Shown piece by piece: positions 7,977-16,995 of a stretch of 64,000 nucleotides of DNA. The DNA is from Uliginosibacterium gangwonense DSM 18521. GTDB taxonomy: Bacteria; Pseudomonadota; Gammaproteobacteria; Burkholderiales; Rhodocyclaceae. The notes under the pieces were generated by a model. The model worked only from the letters and a program-made list of their open reading frames with translations, was not told the DNA's origin and did not search any database. The stretch lies in the NCBI RefSeq assembly GCF_000373965.1, contig NZ_KB892835.1:131954-195953 (forward strand), read 5' to 3'. Positions within the stretch are counted from its first letter, which is position 1, and each line of letters opens with the position of its first letter. A program made the translations under genes and the position numbers.

Positions 7977-9344
7977 ATGCCAGATCGTAACCGTTACTTC
8001 CTTGAAGAAGCCCAGATGCCGGGCAAGTGGTACAACATCGCGGCAGACCTGCCCACTCCGCAGGCGCCCCCGCTGCACCCGGCCACCGGCCAGCCGATTG
8101 GCCCGGATGATCTGGCCCCACTGTTCCCGCAGGCCATCATTGCGCAGGAAGTCTCCACCGAACGTTGGATCGACATCCCCGAACCTGTGCAGGAAGTCTT
8201 CAAGCTCTGGCGCCCTAGTCCCCTCTACCGTGCCCGCCGCCTCGAAAAAGCCCTCGACACCCCCGCCAAAATCTATTTCAAGTATGAAGGCGTGTCGCCC
8301 GCAGGGAGCCACAAACCCAATTCCGCGATTCCGCAAGCCTGGTACAACGCCCAGGAAGGGGTGAAGAAACTCGCCACCGAAACCGGGGCAGGGCAGTGGG
8401 GCTCGTCGCTGGCGTTTGCCGGTGGGCTGTTCGGGCTGGACGTGACGGTGTATCAGGTACGTGTCTCCTACGACCAAAAACCCTACCGCCGCGCCATGAT
8501 GGAAACCTGGGGGGCGCGCTGCATTCCCTCGCCATCGCCTACGACTGATGCAGGCCGGGCCATTCTGGCCGCGCATCCCGATCACATGGGTTCGCTGGGC
8601 ATTGCGATTTCTGAAGCGGTGGAAGTGGCAGCCAAGAATCCCGATACAAAATACGCCTTGGGTTCGGTGCTCAACCACGTATTGCTGCATCAGACCATTG
8701 TCGGCCAGGAAGCTATCCTACAGATGGAGATGGCAGGCGATGACCCGGATGTCATCATCGGTTGCACGGGTGGCGGCTCCAACTTCGCGGGGATTGCCTT
8801 CCCCTTTCTTGGCCAGCAACTACGCGGAGAGCATAACAAGCGCCGCTTTGTGGCCGTGGAACCCGCTGCCTGCCCGAGCCTGACGCGTGGCAAGTTCGCT
8901 TACGATTTTGGCGACACCTCGCATCTTACGCCGATGGTGAAGATGCATACCCTGGGTTCCACCTTTACGCCGCCAGGTTTTCATGCCGGTGGCCTGCGCT
9001 ACCATGGCATGGCGCCGATGCTCAGCCATATCGCCAATCTGGGCCTGATTGAAGCGCAAGCCTATCACCAAGGCCCGTGTTTTGAGGCGGGTGTGCTGTT
9101 TGCCCGCACCGAAGGCATCGTTCCCGCACCGGAAGCCACCCATGCGATCAAGGGTGTGGTGGAAGAAGCGTTGCGCTGCAAGCGTGAAGGGCGCGCCGAG
9201 ACTTTGCTGTTCTGCCTCTCCGGTCATGGTCATCTGGATATGGCTGCATATCAGGCGTACTTTGATGGCAAGCTCGTCGATCAGGATTATGACGAAAAGG
9301 AACTCGCCATGGCGCTGTCGATGCTGCCGCAAGTGGCAAGCTGA
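7977..9344 (+). CDS. TrpB2-type tryptophan synthase beta-like PLP enzyme
   Basis: 455 residues, the length of the TrpB2 branch and longer than ordinary TrpB. The PLP lysine is in PAGSHKPNSA (about Lys113), and the phosphate-binding glycine loop is GCTGGGSNFAG. The N-terminal extension with YNIAADLP is typical of TrpB2. A good ribosome site (TAGGAGA) precedes the ATG. No trpA, trpC or other tryptophan gene is adjacent, so it is an orphan. TrpB2 can make tryptophan from indole and serine without TrpA, perhaps as an indole-salvage enzyme; other PLP beta-replacement substrates are possible. Confidence 0.9.
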   Translation: MPDRNRYFLEEAQMPGKWYNIAADLPTPQAPPLHPATGQPIGPDDLAPLFPQAIIAQEVSTERWIDIPEPVQEVFKLWRPSPLYRARRLEKALDTPAKIYFKYEGVSPAGSHKPNSAIPQAWYNAQEGVKKLATETGAGQWGSSLAFAGGLFGLDVTVYQVRVSYDQKPYRRAMMETWGARCIPSPSPTTDAGRAILAAHPDHMGSLGIAISEAVEVAAKNPDTKYALGSVLNHVLLHQTIVGQEAILQMEMAGDDPDVIIGCTGGGSNFAGIAFPFLGQQLRGEHNKRRFVAVEPAACPSLTRGKFAYDFGDTSHLTPMVKMHTLGSTFTPPGFHAGGLRYHGMAPMLSHIANLGLIEAQAYHQGPCFEAGVLFARTEGIVPAPEATHAIKGVVEEALRCKREGRAETLLFCLSGHGHLDMAAYQAYFDGKLVDQDYDEKELAMALSMLPQVAS

Positions 9345-9359
9345 TTGATCGTGTGAAAG

Positions 9360-9379
9360 AAGGGGGCCGTGGCCCCCTT
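9360..9379. terminator. Bidirectional hairpin between trpB2 and ribB
   Basis: A perfect 9-base-pair stem (AAGGGGGCC/GGCCCCCTT) with a 2-base gap sits between the convergent trpB2 and ribB stops. Long uninterrupted T runs are absent; the minus-strand side continues CTTTC. Its position and stability fit a shared terminator. Confidence 0.65.
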
Positions 9380-9383
9380 GTGA

Positions 9384-10028
9384 TTACAGGCTGCGGCGAT
9401 ATTCCGCCAGTTCAGCAATGCTTAGGCAGACCAGATCGTGCATCTGGGCGTAGCGCCGGATGTCCTCCCCACGGGCCATGGTGCCATCCGGGTTCATCAA
9501 TTCACACAGCACGGCAGCCGGTTGCAGGCCTGCCAGCCTTGCCAGATCCACCGACCCCTCGGTATGCCCCCGGCGGCTGAGCACGCCACCGGGGCGCGCA
9601 CGCAAGGGGAATACATGACCGGGGCTGACGATCTGGGCGGGGTCTCCACTCAATGCAGCACGGATCGTGGTGACGCGGTCTGCGGCGCTGACTCCGGTGG
9701 TGATGCCATCGCGGGCTTCGATGCTCACGGTGAAGGCTGTGCCGAAGCGGCTCTCGTTCTGTGCCACCATGGGCGCCAGTTGCAACGCATGCAGGTGCTC
9801 ATCCGTGAGGCACAGGCAGACTATGCCACTGCAATCACGGATCAGCATCGCCATGGCGGCGACATCGATTTTCTCAGCGGCAAGGATCAGGTCCGCCTCG
9901 TTTTCGCGGTCAAAGTCGTCGCACAGGATGACCGGGCGGCCTGCCCGCATATCGCTTAACGCACGCTGGATGCGTTGGGCGAAGGGGAGGTCGGTGATGG
10001 CTGGAAGGGTGTTGACTGCTTGATTCAT
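9384..10028 (-). CDS. ribB: 3,4-dihydroxy-2-butanone-4-phosphate synthase
   Basis: 214 residues, the stand-alone RibB length with no GTP cyclohydrolase II domain. It converts ribulose 5-phosphate to 3,4-dihydroxy-2-butanone 4-phosphate plus formate for riboflavin synthesis. Signature segments are [12 protein letters not shown] (acidic metal and substrate loop) and [12 protein letters not shown]. The ATG at 10028 matches the family N-terminus; an in-frame extension upstream would run into the leader. An FMN riboswitch precedes it by about 115 bases, so it should be repressed when FMN is plentiful. No other rib gene is in the window. Confidence 0.95.
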   Translation of the reverse strand: MNQAVNTLPAITDLPFAQRIQRALSDMRAGRPVILCDDFDRENEADLILAAEKIDVAAMAMLIRDCSGIVCLCLTDEHLHALQLAPMVAQNESRFGTAFTVSIEARDGITTGVSAADRVTTIRAALSGDPAQIVSPGHVFPLRARPGGVLSRRGHTEGSVDLARLAGLQPAAVLCELMNPDGTMARGEDIRRYAQMHDLVCLSIAELAEYRRSL

Positions 10029-10143
10029 GGTTGAAACGCTCTCGCATAAAAAAGTGGGCGAAAAACGTTTCAGGGCTGCGGACAGCCGAGCACAAATACC
10101 TGCGGACAGGCTCACGCCCGTGCAGGTTCATGCTGGCTGGCAC

Positions 10144-10288
10144 ATCTTCTCTCATCCGGACTTTAACCGTCGGCTCTGGATTCTCACCAAATCTGCTGAC
10201 CCTGCCACACATGGCAGGCGCTCGCGGGCTTGGCAGCCTGTTGCTGCCTTACCGCCGGTGGGGAGTTTCACCCCGCCCTGAAGACGTA
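10144..10288 (-). promoter_or_regulatory. FMN riboswitch (RFN element)
   Basis: Read on the minus strand, the segment carries the conserved RFN blocks in order: TCAGGGCGGGGTGAAACTCC, then CACCGGCGGTAA, AGCCCGCGAGCG, GGTCAGCAGATTTGGTGAGA, CCAGAGCCGACGGTTAAAGT and CCGGATGAGAGAAGATG. This is the FMN aptamer found upstream of riboflavin genes, here controlling ribB. About 115 bases of leader separate the aptamer from the start codon and would contain the expression platform. With the leader it accounts for most of the 345-base gap between ribB and the AlkD-like gene. Confidence 0.97.
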
Positions 10289-10373
10289 CTCCTTGTGCCG
10301 GTTTCCCGGCAGCCCCCATTCTATAGGAATGAGGGCTGTAATAAAATGCTGCGTACTGCCCTGTGCAACGGAT

Positions 10374-11066
10374 ATGCCTATGCCCACCCGAACCCAAGTC
10401 GCCACGGCGCACGCCTTGCAGCTGCTTTTTGCAGATGCTGCGGACCCGGAACGTGCCATCGGCATGGCTGCATACATGAAGGGACTGTTCCCTTTTTTCG
10501 GTATCCCTACGCCTCAAAGGCGTGAGCTGATGCGCCCGTGGCTGGCTGAAATCGGGCGTGAGCCTGCGGCCGGGGAACTGCTGGGGGTTGCCGAATCTCT
10601 GTGGAAATGTGCGCAGCGGGAGTGCCAGTACGCTGCCGTGGACATGCTCGTCAAACACGCCAAGCGTTTTGAACCTCAGTATGAGGCTAGGTTGGCAGCA
10701 TTGATCTGCAAAAAATCCTGGTGGGATACGGTGGATCTGCTGGCTGCACACGTGTACGGCAAGCTGGCGCAGGATTCAGAATCCGTGCGGCAAACACTGG
10801 ATGGGTATGCCGAGCACGAGAATCTGTGGCTGCGGCGCGTGGCGGTCCTCTACCAACTCAATTACGCAGAGCAGACGGACCTGGAACGCCTGACGAGGAT
10901 ACTGGAAGCCAATCTCGCGCATCCGGATTTCTTCATCCGCAAGGCCATGGGCTGGGCGCTGCGCCAATATGCGCGTACTGATGCGGATTGGGTAAGGCGA
11001 TGGTTGCAGGCACATGGAGATGCTGTACCTGCATTGACCCGACGGGAAGCGGGGAAGCATTTGTGA
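10374..11066 (+). CDS. DNA alkylation repair protein, AlkD-like HEAT-repeat glycosylase
   Basis: About 230 residues of alpha-helical HEAT-like repeats. Landmarks match the AlkC/AlkD family: WKCAQRECQYAAVDML, then KSWWDTVDLLA with the aspartate expected to be catalytic, LWLRRVAVLYQL, and FFIRKAMGWALRQYA. AlkD excises N3- and N7-alkylated purines without base flipping. ATG 10374 is used; ATG 10380, two codons later, is almost as good. The gene is divergent from ribB and shares its intergenic region with the riboswitch leader. Confidence 0.88.
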   Translation: MPMPTRTQVATAHALQLLFADAADPERAIGMAAYMKGLFPFFGIPTPQRRELMRPWLAEIGREPAAGELLGVAESLWKCAQRECQYAAVDMLVKHAKRFEPQYEARLAALICKKSWWDTVDLLAAHVYGKLAQDSESVRQTLDGYAEHENLWLRRVAVLYQLNYAEQTDLERLTRILEANLAHPDFFIRKAMGWALRQYARTDADWVRRWLQAHGDAVPALTRREAGKHL

Positions 11067-11132
11067 GAACCTGCTCATAATCTTGCTGCAAGGCCGTGAT
11101 CGCGGCTTATGCGCTACAGATTCTGAGCAGGT
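11067..11132. repeat. Dispersed imperfect inverted repeat, copy 1
   Basis: The element begins with AACCTGCTCATAATCTTGCTGC and ends with CTACAGATTCTGAGCAGGT, so ACCTGCTCA (11069-11077) can pair with TGAGCAGGT (11124-11132). A closely similar element lies at 44953-45052. It sits between two converging genes and may serve as a transcript end. Confidence 0.6.
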
Positions 11133-11156
11133 ACTAAGACTTCCCTGCGATGCGGT

Positions 11157-12509
11157 TTAAATGACTTTCAAGCCGTGCAGCAAGATGATTGCAATCGACA
11201 GCGGGGCAATGAAACGCACCAGGAAGAACACAATTTTGATCAGCGCTGTGTTCTTGAGCGCGCCATCATTGCTCAACTGCTTTTGCAATTGGGGCAGGCC
11301 ATAGACCCAGCCTACGAACAGGCAGATCAGGATGCCGCCCACCGGCAGCAGGATGTTGGAGCTGAGGAAGTCAAACAGGTCAAAGGCATTCATGCCAAAC
11401 AGTTTGACGTCGGCCATCGTGCTTTGCGACAGCGCGGCGGGAATCCCCATCAGCAGGATTGCCAGCACGGTGAGGGCGGCGGCCTTCTTGCGCCCCATGC
11501 TGTAGCGTTCAGAGAGAATGGCGACCGGCACTTCCAGCAGGGACAGGATGGCGCCGACGCTGGCGACTGCGGTGAGTACGAAGAAGGTGGTCATGAAGAT
11601 GACGCCGCCGGGCATGCTGGTAAACACCGCCGGAATGGTCATGAACACCAGCGAGGGGCCTGCCGCCGGGGCAAAACCGAAGGCGAACACGGCCGGGAAG
11701 ATCGCCATCCCCGCGAGCAGCGAGACCGAGAGGTCGGCAAACATCACTCGTGTGGTGGTGGCGGGAATGTTCTGATCTTCGCGGAAATAGCTGCCATAAG
11801 TCATCATTGTGCCCATCCCGAGTGAGAGCTTGAAGAAGGCGAGCCCTAGGGCGGTGAGGATGACGGCGGGGGTGATCTTGGACAGATCCGGCTTGAAGAG
11901 GAATTCCAGCCCGGCCATGGCACCCGGCAGGGTGAGGCTGCGGATGCACAGGATCACCAGCAGGATGAAGAGCAGGGGCATGAGCTTGCGGGCCACGGCT
12001 TCAATCCCCTTCGAGACCCCCATCATGATGATGGAGCCGGTCAGCCCCAACACCACCCATTGCCATACGAGTGAGGAGATGGGGTCGGAAACCAGCTTGC
12101 CGAACACCTCCTGCGCGACCTTGGGGTCGGTCGTGGCAATTGAGCCGGTGGCCGCCTTGAAAATATAGGCATATACCCAGCCTGCTACTTCCGAATAGAA
12201 GGCGGTAATCAGCAAGGCGGCGCAAAAGCCCATCCAGCCGATGATCTTCCAGCCTTTTTGCTGGGTGACGCGGTCAAATACCGTCACAGCGTTGGCGCGT
12301 GCCGCCCGCCCCAGCATGGTTTCCACCATCATCAGAGGAAGCCCGACCAATAGGGTGGCCAGCAGGTAGACCAGCAGGAAACCTGCGCCGCCGTTGCTGC
12401 CGGTCAGCGACGGGAACTTCCAGATATTGCCCAGGCCGACGGCGGAGCCCAGGGTTGCCAGCAGCACGCCAAAGCTGCTGGTAAAGCCGTCACGTGTGGA
12501 TTGAGTCAT
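11157..12509 (-). CDS. Sodium-dependent transporter, NSS (SNF) family
   Basis: 450 residues with 11-12 hydrophobic helices, the size of bacterial neurotransmitter:sodium symporters such as LeuT, TnaT and MhsT. The first helix carries the sodium- and substrate-binding signature GSAVGLGNIWKFP, followed by GGAGFLLVYLLATLLVGLP. It should couple uptake of an amino acid or related compound to Na+. It is monocistronic: a 150-base AT-rich gap separates it from cheB upstream, and the inverted repeat lies beyond its stop. The substrate cannot be read from sequence. Confidence 0.9.
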   Translation of the reverse strand: MTQSTRDGFTSSFGVLLATLGSAVGLGNIWKFPSLTGSNGGAGFLLVYLLATLLVGLPLMMVETMLGRAARANAVTVFDRVTQQKGWKIIGWMGFCAALLITAFYSEVAGWVYAYIFKAATGSIATTDPKVAQEVFGKLVSDPISSLVWQWVVLGLTGSIIMMGVSKGIEAVARKLMPLLFILLVILCIRSLTLPGAMAGLEFLFKPDLSKITPAVILTALGLAFFKLSLGMGTMMTYGSYFREDQNIPATTTRVMFADLSVSLLAGMAIFPAVFAFGFAPAAGPSLVFMTIPAVFTSMPGGVIFMTTFFVLTAVASVGAILSLLEVPVAILSERYSMGRKKAAALTVLAILLMGIPAALSQSTMADVKLFGMNAFDLFDFLSSNILLPVGGILICLFVGWVYGLPQLQKQLSNDGALKNTALIKIVFFLVRFIAPLSIAIILLHGLKVI

Positions 12510-12600
12510 ATTCTTGTCCGATCTGCATGGAAATGCCAGAACGTCCGATTAAAAAGAGCGCAAGTTTGCCATGTTGCGCACAAAATATGCACTGATATGC

Positions 12601-12621
12601 GCAAAAATCGTTGATTTTTGC
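12601..12621. repeat. AT-rich perfect inverted repeat upstream of the NSS transporter
   Basis: GCAAAAATC and GATTTTTGC flank a 3-base loop, giving a 9-base-pair stem in an unusually AT-rich gap between cheB and the transporter. It could be an operator for the transporter or a weak terminator of the chemotaxis operon. Confidence 0.4.
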
Positions 12622-12659
12622 AAAATAAAGTCGGGTTTTTGCGTTTTGTCGAGCATGGC

Positions 12660-13709
12660 TCAGGCAAGTGAGAGCAGGCGGCGGCCAATCTGCTCCAGTG
12701 GCAGTTCTTCATCTACGCCGCCGGCCAGCACGGCCTCCTTGGGCATGCCATACACGATGCAGGTATCCTTGTTCTGGGAGATGGTGAAAGCTCCGGCTTC
12801 GTGCATCTCACGCATACCGGTTGCTCCGTCGCGCCCCATGCCGGTGAGGATGATGCCGATGGCACTTTTGCCCACCACATTGGCGGCGGAGCGGAACAGC
12901 ACGTCAACGGAAGGACGGTGGCGATTGACAGGTAGGCCTTGATTCAGGCTCACCACATAGTGGTTGCCCACCCGCTTGACCATCATGTGGGAATGGCCCG
13001 GCGCAATATATGCGTGGCCACGCTGGATGCGGTCACCTTCCTCTGCTTCCTTGACCGAGATCTTGCACAGCGAATCCAGGCGCTGGGCATAGGATTTGGT
13101 GAAACCTTCCGGCATGTGCTGGGTGACAAGTATGCCGGGCAGGCTGGTGGGCAGATTCAGCAGAACCGCCTTGATGGCTTCGGTGCCACCGGTTGAAGCA
13201 CCGATGAAGATCAGCGGATCTCCATTGCCGATGGGGCGGGGCGTTGCAGGCAGGATCGCATCGGCGGTATAGCGCTCGGTCGGCGAGGGTAGGTTACGCC
13301 GGATCTTGGCAGCGGCGGCGGTACGGATTTTCTCGGCTATGAGGAGTGCATACTCTTCTAATCCGGTGCCAACGTTGGTGCGCGGCTTGCTGATGAAGTC
13401 TACCGCGCCCAGTTCGAGCGCACGCAAGGTGGTGTCGGAGCCACGCTCGGTCATGGTGGAGATCATCACCACGGGCATGGGGCGCAGCCGCATCAGGCGA
13501 CCGAGAAAATCCAACCCATCCATCTTGGGCATTTCCACATCCAGCGTGAGTACGTCTGGATTCAGGCTGCGGATCATCTCGCGCGCAACCAGCGGATCGG
13601 GGGCTGCCCCCACTACTTCCAGATCGGGCTGACGATTGATGATCTCCGTGAGCAGATGCCGAATCAATGCAGAGTCATCAATGACCAGGACGCGGATTTT
13701 CGGGTTCAT
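12660..13709 (-). CDS. cheB: Chemotaxis protein-glutamate methylesterase/glutamine deamidase CheB
   Basis: 349 residues. A receiver domain at the N-terminus has IDDS and the phosphoacceptor Asp57 in [12 protein letters not shown]. The C-terminal methylesterase has [11 protein letters not shown] (nucleophile serine), TQHMPEGFT (histidine) and [11 protein letters not shown] (aspartate). It removes methyl groups from chemoreceptors and deamidates glutamines when phosphorylated by CheA. The ATG overlaps the cheD stop (ATGA). Its partner CheR is not in this operon. Confidence 0.97.
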   Translation of the reverse strand: MNPKIRVLVIDDSALIRHLLTEIINRQPDLEVVGAAPDPLVAREMIRSLNPDVLTLDVEMPKMDGLDFLGRLMRLRPMPVVMISTMTERGSDTTLRALELGAVDFISKPRTNVGTGLEEYALLIAEKIRTAAAAKIRRNLPSPTERYTADAILPATPRPIGNGDPLIFIGASTGGTEAIKAVLLNLPTSLPGILVTQHMPEGFTKSYAQRLDSLCKISVKEAEEGDRIQRGHAYIAPGHSHMMVKRVGNHYVVSLNQGLPVNRHRPSVDVLFRSAANVVGKSAIGIILTGMGRDGATGMREMHEAGAFTISQNKDTCIVYGMPKEAVLAGGVDEELPLEQIGRRLLSLA

Positions 13710-14386
13710 CAAAACAGCTCCACATCGCCTTCAATGCGTGTAACGCGTAGGCGATGTTCATATTCTCGTTCTCGATCGACAATCGTATTGTTGTGCACAG
13801 AGCGCAATTTTTTAAGTAGCACACGCCCTGTTTTGGGGAAGTAATATACCTTGCGTGGGTAAATGTCCAGCAGATCACTGGCGAGTACCCGGATGCCCTC
13901 TGTATTGAGGTAACGCATTACGAATTCGGCATTGCGCTCACCTACCGTGGTGGTGGTGAAACCGCGCAGCACCAAGCCGCCACCGAAGACCTTGGCTTCC
14001 AGATTGGGGCGTTCCGCGCCCAGGCCGATGAGCTTGTTGATGAGGAGTTCCATGGCGAATGCGCCATACCGGGCGGATTGCGACACGCCTTCTGCCGCCT
14101 CATCACCCGGCAGCATAAAGTGGTTCATGCCGCCCACCCCGGCTTTGCGATCCCGGATGCACGCAGATACACAGGAGCCCAGTACCGTCACGATGACCAT
14201 GTCACGCTGGGTGACATAGTATTCACCGGGCAGAATCTTGGCTGCCTCAATATCGTGTGTACGATCATAGTAGATCGTTGGAGAGATGTGGGGGGTATAG
14301 CCATCCTCATCCAGTTTGCTCACCACTGGGCCCCCGTTGTCGCTTTTTTTGTGTGCATGGGTGAGATGACTTCCGTGCTGTTTCAT
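13709..14386 (-). CDS. cheD: Chemoreceptor glutamine deamidase CheD
   Basis: About 225 residues with the CheD catalytic features: [12 protein letters not shown] carries the nucleophilic cysteine and GGMNHFMLP the histidine. It deamidates receptor glutamines to glutamates. The protein is somewhat longer than typical CheD because of an N-terminal extension of about 40 residues ([13 protein letters not shown]) and a basic C-terminal tail. ATG 14386 is preferred to a GTG one codon upstream. It overlaps cheB and follows the mcp gene by about 73 bases, where cheR is usually found in related operons. Confidence 0.93.
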   Translation of the reverse strand: MKQHGSHLTHAHKKSDNGGPVVSKLDEDGYTPHISPTIYYDRTHDIEAAKILPGEYYVTQRDMVIVTVLGSCVSACIRDRKAGVGGMNHFMLPGDEAAEGVSQSARYGAFAMELLINKLIGLGAERPNLEAKVFGGGLVLRGFTTTTVGERNAEFVMRYLNTEGIRVLASDLLDIYPRKVYYFPKTGRVLLKKLRSVHNNTIVDREREYEHRLRVTRIEGDVELF

Positions 14387-14419
14387 CACGCGTGGATGCA
14401 GATTGCATCACGCGGTGGC

Positions 14420-14448
14420 GGACGGGGCTTTGGCTATTCGCCCCGTCC
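14420..14448 (-). terminator. Hairpin between mcp and cheD
   Basis: GGACGGGGC (14420-14428) pairs perfectly with GCCCCGTCC (14440-14448), 12 bases past the mcp stop. No T run follows on the minus strand, so it may lower cheD-cheB expression or stabilise the upstream message instead of fully ending transcription. Confidence 0.45.
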
Positions 14449-14459
14449 AGAACAAGTTT

Positions 14460-16430
14460 TTAGAACTCATTCCATTCGTCTTCATCCGCAGCGGGTTTTA
14501 CCCTGGCGGGTAGTTTGGGTGTGGCTTTGTGGGCAGCGGGTTTGCTGCGTGCAACGGGGTGTGCTGCGCTGCGTGTAATGACACTTGAGCCTTGGAAGCC
14601 ACCTTGTTCCATCTTGAATACCGCAACAGCTTCGGCCAGATTGCGGGCCTGCCCCGAGAGGGAATCTGCCGCCGCAGCGGCTTCCTCCACCAGCGCGGCG
14701 TTTTGTTGGGTGACCTGATCCATCTGGGCGATGGCCTGGTTGACCTGCTCGATCCCCGCGCTTTGTTCCAGTGAGGCCGACGAGATTTCACTGATGATGC
14801 CGGTGACGCGTTTAACCGAGCCGACGATATCTTCCATCGTATGCCCGGCTTCTTCCACCAGCCGGGTGCCGTTGCTGACCTTTTCAACCGAATCATTGAT
14901 CAGCGATTTGATCTCTTTGGCGGCGGCTGCCGAGCGCTGTGCCAGGTTGCGGACCTCTCCGGCCACCACGGCAAAGCCACGCCCCTGTTCGCCTGCACGT
15001 GCGGCTTCCACGGCTGCGTTCAGGGCCAGGATATTCGTCTGGAAGGCGATGCCGTCGATTACCGAGATGATCTCCACGATCTTGCGCGAAGCGTCGTTGA
15101 TACCCGTCATGGTGAGCACGACATTGCCCACCACATCGCCGCCCTTGCCAGCGATTTCGGAGGCGCCCAATGCCAGTTGATTGGCCTGATTGGCATTTTC
15201 GGCATTCTGTTTGACGGTGGCGGTCAGTTCTTCAATGCTTGAAGCGGTTTCCTCAAGATTGGATGCCTGCTCCTCTGTACGCTGTGACAAATCCGCATTA
15301 CCTGCAGCGATTTCCTGGGCCGCCGTGTTGATGGTGTCGACCGACACCTTGATCTGCTGCACCAGCTCTTTGAGGTTGGCTACTGTTGCGTTGATGCCGT
15401 TGCGCACTTCACCAAATGTGCCAGGGTATTCATGCTCAATGGATTGGGTCAGGTCTCCTTTGGCCAGTGCGTTGGCCACGCGGAGCACATCTTTCAGACC
15501 GGTTTCGGTGACATCGGAGAGTTGGTTCAGCCCCGAGCCGATCTCCTGATTGAATCCGGTTTTACCCGTCAAGGGGATTTTTTTGCTGAAATCTCCGGCC
15601 AATGCAGCATTAACGGTGTTCTGGATTTCTTCAACCGTATGCTTGAGTGCGATTTGCATGTTCTTCATTGACGCGAGCAGGCTGGTGTTGTCGTTATGCT
15701 TGATCTGGATATTTTCCGACAGATCTCCCTCAGCAATCCGCTTGACGACGTTAGCGGCATAGGTGGGTTCCCCGCCCAGCTGCTTGCTGATGTTGCGAAT
15801 GATCAGCGCTGCCAGCAAGGTGGCAGCCAATGCCGCGATAATCGTGACGGTGACAATCAGGGTGGTTGTCGAGCTGACTTCCACGGCTGTATCCGCCCCT
15901 GTTTGTTTCATGAGTTCCGTTTGATGATCAATGAGTTTTTGGATGGAGTCAAAGTAGGTGACACGCACGGGAACCACTTTACTGTTCAGGAATTCGACTG
16001 CCTTGTCACGATCACCTGAAATGGCAATTTTCAAAAAATCATCCATTGTGGTGGTATAGATTTTGCGATTGTCCATGAGCTTGGACAACAGCATTCGCCC
16101 CTCGTTGGACTTGACCATGGTGTCAAGTTTCTCAAGCGATTTTGCGGTTTGAGTACGGACGTCTGTAATTTCGTCCGAAGATTTCTTGATGGCATTGGTA
16201 TCGCGTGTCAAGGCGATGTCACGTGCCAGAATGGCGACCCTGTTGTTGCCGTCAATGATCTCTCCCGCATAAAGCACTTTCGGGAATTTGTCGTTGATCA
16301 GACCATCGATTTCGCCACGCAACGAAGACAGACGCAAAATACCGATGCTGGAAATAATCAGCAAGAGAATGACAATTGAGCCAAACCCCAGGCCAAGCCG
16401 GACGGCAAGTCTCATGTTGGATGCATGCAT
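14460..16430 (-). CDS. Methyl-accepting chemotaxis protein with tandem HAMP-like region and xWxxF tail
   Basis: 656 residues. A first membrane helix (about 10-30) leads into a periplasmic four-helix-bundle ligand domain (about 35-185). A second membrane helix (about 190-213) is followed by HAMP ([12 protein letters not shown] onward) and a second HAMP-like stretch near residues 300-350, then the signalling hairpin with [32 protein letters not shown]. The C-terminus has a flexible Pro/Lys-rich linker ending EDEWNEF, which fits the xWxxF tether that recruits CheR/CheB. A strong ribosome site (AGGAGGT) precedes the ATG. It is co-transcribed with cheA and cheW, so it is likely a main receptor for this array. 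Confidence 0.93.
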   Translation of the reverse strand: MHASNMRLAVRLGLGFGSIVILLLIISSIGILRLSSLRGEIDGLINDKFPKVLYAGEIIDGNNRVAILARDIALTRDTNAIKKSSDEITDVRTQTAKSLEKLDTMVKSNEGRMLLSKLMDNRKIYTTTMDDFLKIAISGDRDKAVEFLNSKVVPVRVTYFDSIQKLIDHQTELMKQTGADTAVEVSSTTTLIVTVTIIAALAATLLAALIIRNISKQLGGEPTYAANVVKRIAEGDLSENIQIKHNDNTSLLASMKNMQIALKHTVEEIQNTVNAALAGDFSKKIPLTGKTGFNQEIGSGLNQLSDVTETGLKDVLRVANALAKGDLTQSIEHEYPGTFGEVRNGINATVANLKELVQQIKVSVDTINTAAQEIAAGNADLSQRTEEQASNLEETASSIEELTATVKQNAENANQANQLALGASEIAGKGGDVVGNVVLTMTGINDASRKIVEIISVIDGIAFQTNILALNAAVEAARAGEQGRGFAVVAGEVRNLAQRSAAAAKEIKSLINDSVEKVSNGTRLVEEAGHTMEDIVGSVKRVTGIISEISSASLEQSAGIEQVNQAIAQMDQVTQQNAALVEEAAAAADSLSGQARNLAEAVAVFKMEQGGFQGSSVITRSAAHPVARSKPAAHKATPKLPARVKPAADEDEWNEF

Positions 16431-16470
16431 GGTGTACCTCCTGTTTGATTGCTTGCGCAGAATCGCCGAC

Positions 16471-16977
16471 TCAAGCAGTTGTTTCTTCCATCAGTTCCAT
16501 ATCGCGGCTACTAATGAGTTTTTCGATATCCATCAAAATAATCATGCGTTGATCCACGGTGCCCAACCCGATGATGTAACGCGTGTCGAGTGCGGCACCA
16601 AATTCCGGCGCGTCACGAATCTGTTCCGGCGGCAGGGCGATCACATCCGAGACGCCGTCTACAACGATGCCGACGACACGCCCCAGCACATTGAGGATAA
16701 TGACAACGGTGAATTGATCGTAGCTGGCTTGCCCAACGCTGAATTTGATGCGCATGTCGACAATTGGCACGATGACCCCGCGCAGATTGATCACTCCTTT
16801 GATGAATTCCGGGGCGTTTGCGATAGCGGTAACTGCATCGTATCCACGGATTTCCTGTACTTTTAATATATCAACGGCATATTCTTCAGCCCCCAGCGTA
16901 AAGGTCAGGTACTGGGCTGCACCCGCCACGATTGCGTTGGCTTCGGCGATGCTGCGGGTTTCGGCAGTGTCGTTCAT
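16471..16977 (-). CDS. cheW: Chemotaxis coupling protein CheW
   Basis: 168 residues forming a single CheW SH3-like double-barrel domain ([48 protein letters not shown]). It links receptors to CheA. A good AAGGAG ribosome site precedes the ATG, and the gene lies 18 bases after cheA and 40 bases before mcp. Nothing unusual was seen. Confidence 0.97.
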   Translation of the reverse strand: MNDTAETRSIAEANAIVAGAAQYLTFTLGAEEYAVDILKVQEIRGYDAVTAIANAPEFIKGVINLRGVIVPIVDMRIKFSVGQASYDQFTVVIILNVLGRVVGIVVDGVSDVIALPPEQIRDAPEFGAALDTRYIIGLGTVDQRMIILMDIEKLISSRDMELMEETTA

Positions 16978-16995
16978 GGAATGCTCCTTGCACAG

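Noticed and set aside
13932-14219. Arg/Ser/Thr-rich plus-strand frame opposite cheD
   Set aside because: Antisense shadow of a gene with intact catalytic motifs.
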